In this document: piece by piece, positions 15,779 through 26,061 of the stretch
Layout of the letters: every line of letters begins with the position of its first letter
Numbering within the stretch: position 1 is the stretch's first letter
Origin: Marinobacter sp. ELB17
Lineage (GTDB): Bacteria > Pseudomonadota > Gammaproteobacteria > Pseudomonadales > Oleiphilaceae
DNA length: 64,000 nt
Reading direction: 5' to 3'
Assembly: GCF_000169375.1 (NCBI RefSeq)
Contig: NZ_AAXY01000003.1
Coordinates: 248,001-312,000, forward strand
Translations under genes and position numbers: made by a program
Notes under the pieces: model-generated
The model's database searches: none
What the model saw: the letters and a program-made list of their open reading frames with translations, nothing else
Told to the model about the DNA's origin: nothing

Positions 15779-16669
15779 ATGACAACGCAAAAGCCCGCAG
15801 ACTTCCCTTACCCGTCACACTTCGCGGATGTACTGGGTTCGCGCATGCACTATGTGGAACATGGTAACGGCGACCCTTTACTCTTCCTGCACGGGCAGCC
15901 CACTTGGTCTTACCTTTGGCGAAAGGTTCTGCCCGAACTTGAGGGCAAGGGTCGCCTGATTGCCGTTGACTTGATCGGCTACGGGATGTCTGACAAGCCC
16001 GATATCCCCTACGACATTGACGACCACATTCGTTACCTTGACGGCTTTATTGAGGCCCTGGGCCTGGATCGCATCACCATTGTCTGTCACGACTGGGGAT
16101 CGTTTTTCGGCTTTCACTACGCCCACCGTCACCCCGAGCGCATCAAGGGGCTGGCGTTCATGGAGGCCATGCTGAATCCAATACCGGGGTACGACGCATT
16201 TGATCCCCAAACCCGGGCGTTTTTCCAGACCCTGCGTTCATCGCAGGCCAATGCCGAGCGAATGATGATGGACGAGAATCAATTCGTCGAGAATATCCTG
16301 CCCGCTATGATCTGCAGACCTCTGGAACGGCAGGAGCTTGATGCCTATCGCGCTCCCTGGACAGATCGGCAATCCCGCAGGATTCTTTGCACATTTCCAC
16401 AAAATCTTTGCATCGGCAAGGAGCCGGCGTCTGTCTACCGGATGCAAACGGCCTATATAGAATGGCTTGGGCAAACGGACCTGCCCAAGCTGCTGATTCA
16501 CGCGGAACCCGGGTTTCTGATCCCAGCGCCGGCTGTGGACCAGTACCGCCAACAGTTACCCAACCTGGAAACAGCGTTTGTGGGGTCTGGCCTGCACTAC
16601 ATCCAGGAAGACCAACCACAGAAAATTGGCCAGGCTATCGCTCAATGGATGGACCGTTGCGGGTTGTGA
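15779..16669 (+). CDS. Haloalkane dehalogenase (alpha/beta hydrolase)
   Basis: A 296-residue alpha/beta hydrolase of the haloalkane dehalogenase family. The nucleophile is D105 in VCHDWGSFFGFHY. Halide-stabilising W106 follows it. HGQPTWSYLWRK (38-49) is the oxyanion/halide region; Gln40 occupies the position usually held by Asn or Glu. E129 in AFMEA fits the catalytic acid position of subfamily II, and the histidine is in GLHYIQEDQP near the C-terminus. It would hydrolyse carbon-halogen bonds, releasing alcohol and halide; the substrate cannot be read from sequence. ACAGGAG precedes the ATG. Its 3' end overlaps the convergent YeeE/YedE gene by 35 bases. Confidence 0.87.
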   Translation: MTTQKPADFPYPSHFADVLGSRMHYVEHGNGDPLLFLHGQPTWSYLWRKVLPELEGKGRLIAVDLIGYGMSDKPDIPYDIDDHIRYLDGFIEALGLDRITIVCHDWGSFFGFHYAHRHPERIKGLAFMEAMLNPIPGYDAFDPQTRAFFQTLRSSQANAERMMMDENQFVENILPAMICRPLERQELDAYRAPWTDRQSRRILCTFPQNLCIGKEPASVYRMQTAYIEWLGQTDLPKLLIHAEPGFLIPAPAVDQYRQQLPNLETAFVGSGLHYIQEDQPQKIGQAIAQWMDRCGL

Positions 16670-17570
16670 CGGACTGGCCGGTGCCCGTTAACCTGGCCCC
16701 GAGCCAGATCCCTGCCAGCATACCTATCAAGGCGGACAGGCTGGCCGGAGACAGGGCGGGCAAAGCCAGCAACAACTGGAAATCGTTACCCCCTAGCGCA
16801 AGCGCTGCCCCGACGCCCATCAACAGGCCACTGCCCAGGTGTTTGCCGGTTTCACCAAAGGCTGGCAACACCCACCGGAAACGCCCGAAGCGCCAGGCGC
16901 CCGCCGCCATGCCCAGCACCATGGCGACCAGAATCAGTACCCGAGAGAGCGAAGGCGGTGGCGATGTACCCGTCATCAGGTTCAGACCGGCGTCGCGGAC
17001 AAAGTCACTGGGCGACCAGGCCGGCTCATAGAGAAAGAGCGCGCCCGCAAAGATCCCCACCAGCATGATGCCGCTCCAAAGGCGCCAGCGGTAGCGAAAC
17101 TTCCAGTAAACCAGTGCCGAGACCAACACCAGGCTACTCACGCTAAACCAGGGCAGCAGCCCGAGCTGGTAGGGCGTACTCCGGAGGTCTGGCTCGATGT
17201 CCGCCACGATCAGCAATAGCCATCCGGCCAGCCAGCCAAACATGGTCAGCAGCATGCGCAAATCTCCGCTGGAGAGACGGGTTGCGGTGGAGATGGAACA
17301 GGCGCCATTGATCGCTGAACCAATGCCGAACACAAAACCACCCAGGGGAATAGACCAGTGAAACGGGTAGACGGCCAGAAAGGAACGATCGTGATACGCA
17401 ATCAGAGGGGTAAACAGATAGATCCAGAACCCGGCCATAAGGATGGCGGTCAGCCGCAAACGTCTGCCTCTGACCCAGTCGCTGACGCCACGGACCATGC
17501 AGAGACCGGTTACCTGGGCGGTGTAGCCAATCACCGCAGCAATGGCCAGTGCTATCACAACTGCAAACAT
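16635..17570 (-). CDS. YeeE/YedE family membrane protein
   Basis: A 311-residue polytopic inner-membrane protein with about nine or ten helices. The GIGSAINGACSISTATRLSSGDLR segment (about 81-104) is the characteristic pore-loop motif with a conserved cysteine, and CMVRGVSDWV near residue 24 carries another. Family members import thiosulfate or related sulfur species, or serve in selenium metabolism. It is separate from the rhodanese-linked family members at 40-46 kb and not adjacent to a sulfurtransferase, so its substrate here is open. Confidence 0.8.
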   Translation of the reverse strand: MFAVVIALAIAAVIGYTAQVTGLCMVRGVSDWVRGRRLRLTAILMAGFWIYLFTPLIAYHDRSFLAVYPFHWSIPLGGFVFGIGSAINGACSISTATRLSSGDLRMLLTMFGWLAGWLLLIVADIEPDLRSTPYQLGLLPWFSVSSLVLVSALVYWKFRYRWRLWSGIMLVGIFAGALFLYEPAWSPSDFVRDAGLNLMTGTSPPPSLSRVLILVAMVLGMAAGAWRFGRFRWVLPAFGETGKHLGSGLLMGVGAALALGGNDFQLLLALPALSPASLSALIGMLAGIWLGARLTGTGQSVTTRNGPSIER

Positions 17571-17717
17571 GAGTACCCTCCGCCCGTATCCTGATGATCA
17601 GGACACGGAAACAGAGTAAATGTTACCAAAAGGGACTCTGTAACATCTGCCACAGACCAGTGTCAGTGTGGATGTACTGGCACTTCGGAAAACCTCACCA
17701 ACAGTAAGGAACCGGCT

Positions 17718-17797
17718 ATGAAACATTCGAAAGCTCTGCTGACCTTCATTCTGCTGTTTACCAATAGCCTTCTACCGCTCTTACCAGCCTACCTCAC
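17718..17797 (+). pseudogene. Truncated gene start (signal peptide only)
   Basis: An ATG with AAGGA upstream begins a basic-hydrophobic stretch (KHSKALLTFILLFTNS...) that reads as a signal peptide, then runs directly into sequence duplicated from the NHL gene on the opposite strand. The rest of the original gene appears lost at the junction near 17797. The original function cannot be told. Confidence 0.5.
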
Positions 17798-17965
17798 GGG
17801 TTCCCATTTCTCGACCTGGTTGTCGGCAAAGTTCACGGCCCACACTGTTCCGTCACTCCTAATGGCGACTGCCATCCCGGTATGACCGGGGTTATCCGGT
17901 ACGCTGCCGAATGCGGTGAGATAGTCCCCTTGCGCCGTGAACTTCTGGATACGGTCGTTATAGAG
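17798..17965 (-). pseudogene. Duplicated C-terminal fragment of the NHL-repeat gene
   Basis: This 168-base stretch aligns without gaps to 21726-21893 of the intact NHL-repeat gene (constant offset 3928), with scattered substitutions. It covers the region encoding the last propeller blade. It lacks a start and the rest of the gene. Together with the intact copy it forms direct repeats flanking a 3.8 kb block. Confidence 0.85.
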
Positions 17966-18096
17966 GGCTGGCCATGACTCGAGACCACCGATATTGATTT
18001 GGAAGAAAATAATAAAATTGATTGTATTTTTGCGCTCAATAGGTAAAGACTATGATATGGTCAATCGCGCCTAACAGGTAAGTCAAATCAGTCCGG

Positions 18097-18130
18097 ATCG
18101 AAGCCCCCTAAGCAGCAACTCGGGGGTTCG
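18097..18130 (-). terminator. Possible terminator hairpin after the Old Yellow Enzyme gene
   Basis: Just past the stop of the 18143 gene on its strand, CCCCC and GGGGG arms enclose a 13-base loop. No T-tract follows, so this is a weak candidate. Confidence 0.35.
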
Positions 18131-18142
18131 GGGAGATCTGGT

Positions 18143-19243
18143 TCAGACGACCTGTTTGCGGCGCCATGCGAGTTCGTTAGGAATCGTGGCCTTGGGCTGA
18201 AGCATGGCAAAGTCCATATCATCAATCTCTTTGCCATCTTTCAGTCGCTGAACAAAGTCGGGGTTGGCCAGCGCTTTCTTGGCGACTGCCAGCAAAGCTT
18301 CTGGGTAGTCAGCGGCAAAATCCTGATAGTTGGTCTCGTCGATGCCGCCATTGATGATCAGTTCAAGGTTATCCACTTCAGCGACAACATCGGCAAGCGT
18401 CTTCGTCCCTTCGATGAAGGGTGCGCGGCGGACATGCCCGTCGGTGGTATGAACGAAGTCAGCACCGGCATCGCGTACCGCTTCGGCGATCTGGCGGAAG
18501 CCCGCTTCACCTTCCGGGAATTGATAGTCCGGATCGGTCACCGTTACCTGTGACAGGCGAATACCGAGCGTGAAGTCGTTGCCTACCGCTTCCCGGACGG
18601 CTTTGATGGTTTCAACCACAATACGCAGACGGTTTTCGAGATTGCCACCGTAACGGTCATCGCGCTGGTTAAAATGGGTGCTCAGAAACTGATTCAACAG
18701 GTAACCGTTTGCACCGTGCAGCTCAATGCCGTCAAATCCGGCGGCTTTGGCATTAACCGCCGATTGAACAGACCCAGTGATCGCGAACCGGATGTCCGCC
18801 ATGGTCATGATCTTTGGCGTTTTCCATTCCGTCTGACCGCCATAGAAACCGAGTGGCGCGCCCTTAGGTTTGACTGCGCTGGGGGCAGCAGGTTGATTGG
18901 TATACTGGTTCGCTTGGAATTGTGCACCAGCATGCATAAGCTGAACGAAAATTTTGCTGCCCGCTGCGTGGACGCGGTTAACGATGGCTTTCCAACCTTC
19001 AATATGGGTGTCGTTGATAATGCCGGGCTGGTTAGCGTAGCCCTGGCTGGCACCGTCATCGGTATACGTACCTTCTGTAATCAGCAGGCCAAAGCCACCT
19101 TGGGCATAGGCTTCGTAGTGATCGGCCATTACGTCATTGGGCGTGCCGTTCGGCTCAGCGCTGATCCGTGTCATGGGCGCAAGCGCAAACCGATTGGCCA
19201 GTATCTGATTGGTAAATCGGGTACTCTGCATTACGTCGCTCAT
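18143..19243 (-). CDS. Old Yellow Enzyme family ene-reductase (FMN)
   Basis: A 366-residue TIM-barrel flavoprotein. Marker motifs are RFALAPMTR at the N-terminus, GIELHGANGYLLNQFLSTHFNQRDDRYGG (His and Asn bind the substrate carbonyl) and the FMN-phosphate region near LIINGGI. It would reduce activated C=C bonds with NAD(P)H. The start at 19243 has GAAGAGG upstream. The C-terminal region looks divergent from typical OYEs. It follows an isochorismatase gene in the same direction, suggesting a small catabolic operon. Confidence 0.87.
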   Translation of the reverse strand: MSDVMQSTRFTNQILANRFALAPMTRISAEPNGTPNDVMADHYEAYAQGGFGLLITEGTYTDDGASQGYANQPGIINDTHIEGWKAIVNRVHAAGSKIFVQLMHAGAQFQANQYTNQPAAPSAVKPKGAPLGFYGGQTEWKTPKIMTMADIRFAITGSVQSAVNAKAAGFDGIELHGANGYLLNQFLSTHFNQRDDRYGGNLENRLRIVVETIKAVREAVGNDFTLGIRLSQVTVTDPDYQFPEGEAGFRQIAEAVRDAGADFVHTTDGHVRRAPFIEGTKTLADVVAEVDNLELIINGGIDETNYQDFAADYPEALLAVAKKALANPDFVQRLKDGKEIDDMDFAMLQPKATIPNELAWRRKQVV

Positions 19244-19290
19244 GTGATTAACCTCTTCCCAGTCCTGATTGAATATTAAAGTCCGGACGA

Positions 19291-19944
19291 TCACATGTTG
19301 GAGATGGCGCTTGTTGCGTCATCGGTCGATAGTACGTCGCTAGCGATATAGCGGAAGTTCACCATTGCTGCTTCATAGCCATCGCCCATATCAGGATGTT
19401 TGGCGGCTGCGGTAGCGTCCTTGACCACTGCCACTTCAAATCCGCGCTCAATTAGATCGCGCAAGTGCGACTCGACGCACAAATTGGCGGACATACCGGC
19501 AAGAATGACTTTGCCAATGCCATGCTTGCGCAACTGAAGCGCGAGATCGTTATTTTGCGGCCCGTAAATCTTGTGTGGTCCAGTGACAATAGTACTTCCG
19601 TCCTCAATATAGGGCTTAAGCTGATCCAGCCAGTCGGCGCCGGATTCCTCGAAGCCCTCGAGGCTAAGCGGCCCTTTGCGATCGAACATACCGATCTCGT
19701 GCATCTTCTTCTCGAGCGTGCCGCCAAACTCCCAGTCATGGTCGGCCGGATAGTAATAATGCGGTGATACGAAGACCTGCATGCCGGCGGCCTTAGCCGC
19801 ACCTAACAGCTTGTCGAGGTTGCCGACCGTGCCGTTTTCCTCCACGCTTTCGCCAACAAGGTTCCAGGCGGCGCCCCGCTTGCTCAGAAAATCATTCTGC
19901 GGATCGGTTACGACCAATGCAGTATCACTTTTGCTAAATTTCAT
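19291..19944 (-). CDS. Isochorismatase-family cysteine hydrolase
   Basis: A 217-residue protein of the isochorismatase-like hydrolase fold. The Asp-Lys-Cys triad can be placed: D in ALVVTDPQNDF, K in VTGPHKIYG, and C in AGMSANLCVESH. Members hydrolyse amides, N-carbamoyl compounds, nicotinamide or isochorismate; the specific substrate is not evident. The ATG at 19944 has GGAG upstream. It is 47 bases upstream of the OYE gene. Confidence 0.85.
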   Translation of the reverse strand: MKFSKSDTALVVTDPQNDFLSKRGAAWNLVGESVEENGTVGNLDKLLGAAKAAGMQVFVSPHYYYPADHDWEFGGTLEKKMHEIGMFDRKGPLSLEGFEESGADWLDQLKPYIEDGSTIVTGPHKIYGPQNNDLALQLRKHGIGKVILAGMSANLCVESHLRDLIERGFEVAVVKDATAAAKHPDMGDGYEAAMVNFRYIASDVLSTDDATSAISNM

Positions 19945-20013
19945 ATTGAACTCCAATTTTAAGGTCGGGAGGTCGAACTGTGTATCCTCTGAATAATTCA
20001 CCTGATCGGGCAT

Positions 20014-20684
20014 AATTCAGCTAAATAATCGGCAGCAGCAATTGCAGCTTACAGTGCAGCCCTTGCATCAATGTAAGGGGTAGCAGCAGTAGGTTCAGGC
20101 GTCACTGATGCTCGATTTGAATTCTCTTCGTTCGTCATTGCGTGCCCTTCCCACCCCCGATTGTGCCTTCAAGTGAAGTACATCCGATCCTACGCCAATG
20201 TCTTCCTGCCTTCGGTGCGTTAGCCAACACAGTTCCACCGTTCTACGAGCGACGCCTAACCCCTGAAAAAAGGGAAAAAATTTACCGTACAGGCAAGGTA
20301 AGGCCAAAAGCAAGACTGACCTGACCTGCTCCCAACTTCGCATTGCCCCTATCTTTGCAAGCGAAGGGTTAGGAATCACTCGGCGGCAAAGCGCTGCAGT
20401 ATGGAGTTTCGCAGGCGACCTCATAGGGTGGTGCGTGCGTTAACGAACAGACAGACGAACGTAGGGCCATACACAGTTGCAGCTGTTCTCAACAGCTTTC
20501 TTGTTGCTGGGCACAGTATCTGCCCACGCACATGAATTTTGGCTGGAGGCGTCGGCCTATCATTCTGATATGGGCCGAGCCGTTGGATGCTGACTTCATT
20601 GGCTCATTGACGAGAAGCCCGCTGAAATCGGGGATCGCATCAATCAATTTCTCGCAATCCCACCAACTTATCCGGAGACATACC
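20014..20684. other. Intergenic region with no supported gene
   Basis: I see no reading frame with family-like sequence on either strand. Short frames here have unusual composition and no ribosome sites. Between the divergent isochorismatase and flavodoxin genes it should hold their promoters. CGGAGA just before the ATG at 20685 is the only clear signal. Confidence 0.5.
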
Positions 20685-21408
20685 ATGGCTGATTTCGCAG
20701 ATATTAGCGCCCTCTTCGTTAACACGTCTCTACAGAACAAAGAAGACGAAAGCCACACCAGGTTACTCCTCAACGCTTCTGCTGCCATCATGAAGAAGAA
20801 CGGTGTTGCTGTCGAACACCTGCAATTGGCTGCGCACGAGGTTCCACCTGGTGTCTATCCTGATATGTCCGAGCACGGAAGGGCCATAGACGAGTGGCCT
20901 GCGATCTGGGAGAAAGTAAAGGCGGCCGACATTCTCATTGTGGGAACCCCCCTTTGGCTGGGGGAGGAAAGCTCGATATGCCGCGTACTGATCGAACGAC
21001 TCTACGCAATGTCTGGACAGCTCAACGAGAAGGGGGCAATCAATATATTATGGCAAAGTCGGAGGATGCGTCATCACCAGCAACGAAGACGGGATCAAGC
21101 ACACTGCGATGACAATCGGATTTGCGCTCAACCATTTGGGTTACACAATCCCACCCCAAGCCGATTGTGGATGGATTGGCGAGGCGGGTCCTGGACCCTC
21201 CTATGGTGACGAGATTGAAGGTTGCGGTCGTGCGGGTTTCGACAATGACTCTACGCAACAAAATGCCACGATCATGAGCTGTAATTGCATGCACCTCGCG
21301 CGGATGCTGAAGGAGGCTGGTGGAATCCCGAACGAGGGAAATGACCGCGAGGCATGGACAGTCGGGGAGCGATTCGGCTTCGAAAATCCAGTTGGAAATG
21401 CGGTATAA
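20685..21408 (+). pseudogene. Flavodoxin-fold NAD(P)H-dependent oxidoreductase, frameshifted
   Basis: The ATG at 20685 (CGGAGA upstream) opens a flavodoxin-like protein: ISALFVNTSLQ is the first strand and DILIVGTPLWLGEES the FMN-phosphate/loop region. The frame is lost around 21045-21050; sequence resumes as YYGKVGGCVITSNEDGIKHTAMTIG and continues to a TAA at 21408. The two halves together match one NADPH-dependent FMN reductase-like protein of about 240 residues. It is either a genuine one-base indel or a sequencing error. Confidence 0.78.
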
Positions 21409-21455
21409 CAAACTGGGCAGCAACCAACTTCACATGATATCCACGGGTTTGGAGC

Positions 21456-21677
21456 GCCGAAGGATTCCAGCAGTTGCGCTATCCAATCCTGCCGGTCGTG
21501 AAAACACTTCCCGCAGACGATCCTGGTTGTGAAGACTGCGTGTATGAGCGTTTCCGGGTCCGGCATCATTCTCTGTTCACCCCGAGGGACTTTGATGCCT
21601 CACCCTATTTCCGGATTATCAAACCCACCATTGAAGGCGAATTCGACTACCGGGCCATCGACTGGGAGGGTCGGTAA
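21456..21677 (+). pseudogene. C-terminal fragment of a YiiX-like hydrolase gene
   Basis: These 222 bases align end to end, without gaps, with 7267-7488 of the intact YiiX-like gene, including the stop, with about one in ten bases changed. The fragment starts just after the catalytic Cys segment, so the encoded 73 residues cannot be active. The divergence shows the source was a homologue, not a recent copy of the 7 kb gene. Confidence 0.85.
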
Positions 21678-21710
21678 CCTTCAGGCGGCCTTTCGCTGGA
21701 GGACGCGAGA

Positions 21711-22691
21711 TCAATGCTTCTGAATGGGCTGCCACTTCTCGACCCGGTTGTCGGCAAAGTTCACGCTCCACACTGTTCCGTCACTCCCAATGGCGACGGC
21801 CATCCCGGTATGACCGGGATTATCCGGTACGCTGCCGAATGCGGTGAGATAGCCCCCTTGCGCCGTGAACTTCTGGATACGGTCGTTATAGAAGTCAGCC
21901 ACAAAGACATTGCCTTCAGGGCCGATGGCAATGGATGTTGCGGCGGTGAACCAGCCTTTGAATGGCCCGTAGAGACCCAAGGCAAAGGGTCCACCCCACT
22001 TGAGCAGAAAGTCGCCTTTGGTATCGAATACCTGGACACGATTACCATAGCCATCTGCCACGTAGAGAGTTCCGTCATCGGCGAGCGCCACATCGGTGGG
22101 ATAGGTGAATTCACCGGCGCCTTTTCCCGCCTCTCCAGTTGTTCCCCACTGCTTGACGAAGGAACCATCCGCCCTCAAGTGCTGCACGCGCTGATTGTAG
22201 AAGTCCGTTACGAACAGGTCGCCATTGTCGGCAACGGCAACACCTCCCGGGGCATTGAACTGCCCGGGTCCCTCACCGGGTTCACCAATGAGTTCCAGGG
22301 GCTCGCCAGCCAGGCTGAAAACCTGAATCCGGTCGTTCATGTACTCGGGAACATAAAGCTTTTCGTCGTGGATGGTCAGGTTCATCGGCCGCCCGAGCTC
22401 GCCGATGCCATCGCCGGTGGAACCGAATTCCCGCTTGAATTGCCCTTCGTGATCAAAGACCTGGATCCGCCCGTTGCGTGCATCGGATACAAAGACGTCG
22501 GTGTCCGTTACGGCAATGCCGGTGGGGTCATTAAGCTGCCCCGGCCCGCTGCCTTTTTCACCCCAACTCTGAGCCAGAGAGTAGGGCGGTGCCTGGTTCC
22601 AGTTGATCGCTCCGCCCACCCAGACGAGCAGGGACAGTATGGCCGCGAGACCGAGGACGCTGTAACCCAGCCATTGACCGATTTTTTTCAT
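21711..22691 (-). CDS. Membrane-anchored NHL-repeat beta-propeller protein
   Basis: A 326-residue protein. One N-terminal membrane helix (GYSVLGLAAILSLLVWVGGAI) is followed by about six NHL blades, each with an F/L-xx-P-xGIAV...V-x-D-x-x-N-x-R-I/V-Q-x-F pattern (for example DVFVSDARNGRIQVF, LFVTDFYNQRVQHL, NVFVADFYNDRIQKF). NHL propellers mediate binding; no catalytic motif is visible. It is the last gene of the mer-linked run on this strand, 15 bases after the outer-membrane protein gene. A 168-base fragment of it is duplicated at 17798. Confidence 0.85.
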   Translation of the reverse strand: MKKIGQWLGYSVLGLAAILSLLVWVGGAINWNQAPPYSLAQSWGEKGSGPGQLNDPTGIAVTDTDVFVSDARNGRIQVFDHEGQFKREFGSTGDGIGELGRPMNLTIHDEKLYVPEYMNDRIQVFSLAGEPLELIGEPGEGPGQFNAPGGVAVADNGDLFVTDFYNQRVQHLRADGSFVKQWGTTGEAGKGAGEFTYPTDVALADDGTLYVADGYGNRVQVFDTKGDFLLKWGGPFALGLYGPFKGWFTAATSIAIGPEGNVFVADFYNDRIQKFTAQGGYLTAFGSVPDNPGHTGMAVAIGSDGTVWSVNFADNRVEKWQPIQKH

Positions 22692-22706
22692 GATCTGCCC
22701 CGGAAA

Positions 22707-23633
22707 CTAGAAGTTGCGACGGAAACCGACACGCACAATGTACTCGTCTTCGATGGCGTCACCATGGGGATCTTCGGCGACGGGCAGTTGTACCGTGCCT
22801 TCGACGATCCAGCGCCGTGTTACGTATTGCAACCCCGGCGCGAGCAGCCATTGAGTGCCGCCGGAATTGGCATCAGTACCGCTGCCCAACTGATCGCGCT
22901 CACGATGGACGAGATTGGATTCCAGCAGAGCGTAGACGAAGCCCGGCGTGCCGGAGACACCCTGCATGCTTCGCGGCCAGATCCGGTACTGCAGCGAAGC
23001 GTCGAAGCGCGTCTCGTCGCCTCGTGCGAAACCGTCGTGACGCCCGTTTTCACGGTAAAGCAACTGCCCATCCAGCTGGTACTGCAGGGTCTGATATGTG
23101 GTTACCACACCACCGAAGCCGTCCCATGCGCCATCGCCGGCTTGCAGCGAGCGTGGCAATTCGCCAAAGCGATCGCTGTCGTTATCGTCGCCGGTGGGGG
23201 CGGTGAGCCCGAACACCGGTGCTACGCGGAAGGTGCTGCCGGTGAAATCCTTCTTGTAAAGTGTGTAGCGACCAAACAGCGACAGGTCGCCAAAGCCGCT
23301 GGTGTCACGCTCGATCCGGTCCATGGGTCCCATGGGCATAGCAACGTCCAGCTCTTTATTGAAGAAGTAGGGGACCATGCCGAACACTGCGATGTTTGAA
23401 GTGACGCCGTAACCCAGCACGCTGACCAAGGCCTGTACCGAGACGTCGCGATCCATGGGTCCGTCGTCGGAGCGCTCCCGCAATACAAGCTGCTCACGCC
23501 AGATAGTTTGGCCCTGGGCCACCGGCAGGGCGGTATTGAAGGTGTTGGGTGCGGCTTGCGTCATTGTTCCACCCGTTAGCAGCAAACTGCCAACCAGCAC
23601 CGACACCTTAACTGGACGACGACTACTGTTCAT
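22707..23633 (-). CDS. Outer-membrane beta-barrel protein (phenol MetA-pathway/transporter-like) in mer operon
   Basis: About 308 residues: a signal peptide (VSVLVGSLLLTGGTMTQAA) followed by amphipathic beta-strands and a C-terminal RVGFRRNF ending in Phe, the outer-membrane barrel signature. It resembles MetA-pathway/transporter-type barrels of unknown cargo. The start at 23633 has AGGTG upstream; an ATG two codons earlier is also possible. It overlaps the MerP-like gene, so the two are co-translated. Placement suggests a role in mercury or metal handling across the outer membrane, which is inference. Confidence 0.75.
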   Translation of the reverse strand: MNSSRRPVKVSVLVGSLLLTGGTMTQAAPNTFNTALPVAQGQTIWREQLVLRERSDDGPMDRDVSVQALVSVLGYGVTSNIAVFGMVPYFFNKELDVAMPMGPMDRIERDTSGFGDLSLFGRYTLYKKDFTGSTFRVAPVFGLTAPTGDDNDSDRFGELPRSLQAGDGAWDGFGGVVTTYQTLQYQLDGQLLYRENGRHDGFARGDETRFDASLQYRIWPRSMQGVSGTPGFVYALLESNLVHRERDQLGSGTDANSGGTQWLLAPGLQYVTRRWIVEGTVQLPVAEDPHGDAIEDEYIVRVGFRRNF

Positions 23634-23940
23634 CGCCATCACCTGTTTCGCCTTCGGCTTGCGAGTAGGATCTGAGCGTAAACCCCGCCTCATCAACGGC
23701 CTGGCGCGCCCGCTCCTCGGTGAGTGTCTTGCCCTCTTGAAGGGCCACTCGCACCACGCTTTCGCCAACATCGACCTGCACGTCAGTGACACCGTCGATC
23801 CTGTTCAGACGTTTTTCGATACCGTAGGCACAGAACGGGCAGGCCAGACCATCCACTCCCAGAACATATCGATTATCGGCCGCCAGCACAGCCATGCTGA
23901 ATATCAGAGCCGATAGCAGCAGGGTAAGTTTTTTGACCAT
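23623..23940 (-). CDS. MerP-like periplasmic heavy-metal-associated protein
   Basis: A 105-residue protein with a signal peptide (KLTLLLSALIFSMAVLA) and a ferredoxin-like HMA domain. Its metal site reads GLACPFCAYGIEK, so the CxxC pair is Cys-Pro-Phe-Cys, unlike the CAAC of typical MerP. The acidic tail (EGETGDGDEQ) is unusual. It lies downstream of merA and may supply the periplasmic mercury or copper binding lost with the broken merP at 25.7 kb. Ribosome site GAGGA precedes the ATG. Confidence 0.8.
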   Translation of the reverse strand: MVKKLTLLLSALIFSMAVLAADNRYVLGVDGLACPFCAYGIEKRLNRIDGVTDVQVDVGESVVRVALQEGKTLTEERARQAVDEAGFTLRSYSQAEGETGDGDEQ

Positions 23941-24014
23941 GACAATGTCCTCGTTTGGGTCGTACCAGCCTAAAACCTTGAACCCGCTCCCAGGTCAAGG
24001 TGCAACCCCCTTCG

Positions 24015-25663
<1,649 letters not shown>

Positions 25664-25665
25664 GG

Positions 25666-25862
25666 TTACTCCTGTGTCGCCTGGATTTGTTTCAGCGTGG
25701 ACGGATAGCCTGCGTTAGTCGTGGCTTGAGTCAGTGCCTCAACGGAGGTTTTCGCATCGTCGAAGGTGACCGTAGCATCACGTTCTTCATAACGGACATC
25801 GACAGCGCTCACTCCCTCGACCCGGTTGAGAGCAACTTTGACGGTGATTGGGCAGGCCCAAT
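25666..25862 (-). pseudogene. merP: 3' part of merP, fused to merT by a deletion
   Basis: This encodes the MerP domain from the second metal cysteine onward (CPITVKVALNRVEGVSAVDV...AGYPSTLKQ). The signal peptide and the first cysteine of the GMTCxxC site are missing. An in-frame ATG at 25869 gives a 67-residue frame with only one metal cysteine and no export signal, so it cannot act as periplasmic MerP. The junction with merT is near 25862. Confidence 0.85.
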
Positions 25863-26024
25863 GAACCATGGTCGGAAGGGTTCCAGGGCGGCCAGGTTGC
25901 CGATCCAGGCGCCGGAAATGCTCAGTGTGATTAACACCAAGGGGCCAAGACAGCAGGCGGATGCCACGACAGCGGCAAGGCCCCCAGCAATCAGCGAACC
26001 GCGACCTGCTTTGGATTCTGACAT
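25863..26024 (-). pseudogene. merT: 5' part of merT, truncated
   Basis: The ATG at 26024 (AAAGGA upstream) starts a normal MerT: the first membrane helix with the vicinal cysteine pair (SACCLGPLVLITL) and LEPFRPWFIG. At that point the sequence passes out of frame into merP. The second and third helices and second cysteine pair of MerT are deleted, an estimated few hundred bases compared with intact merTP. Confidence 0.85.
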
Positions 26025-26061
26025 TACAATGGTTCCTTTCATGACATGATTGACTGCCGTA

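Noticed and set aside
20095..20424. A 109-residue minus-strand frame in the intergenic region
   Set aside because: No family-like sequence, no ribosome site, odd composition.
17966..21455. An insertion sequence as the cause of the mosaic block
   Set aside because: No transposase, terminal inverted repeat or target-site duplication could be seen.
21714..23399. A 561-residue open frame on the plus strand across the NHL and outer-membrane protein genes
   Set aside because: Antisense to two real genes and spans their junction; no ribosome site or family match.
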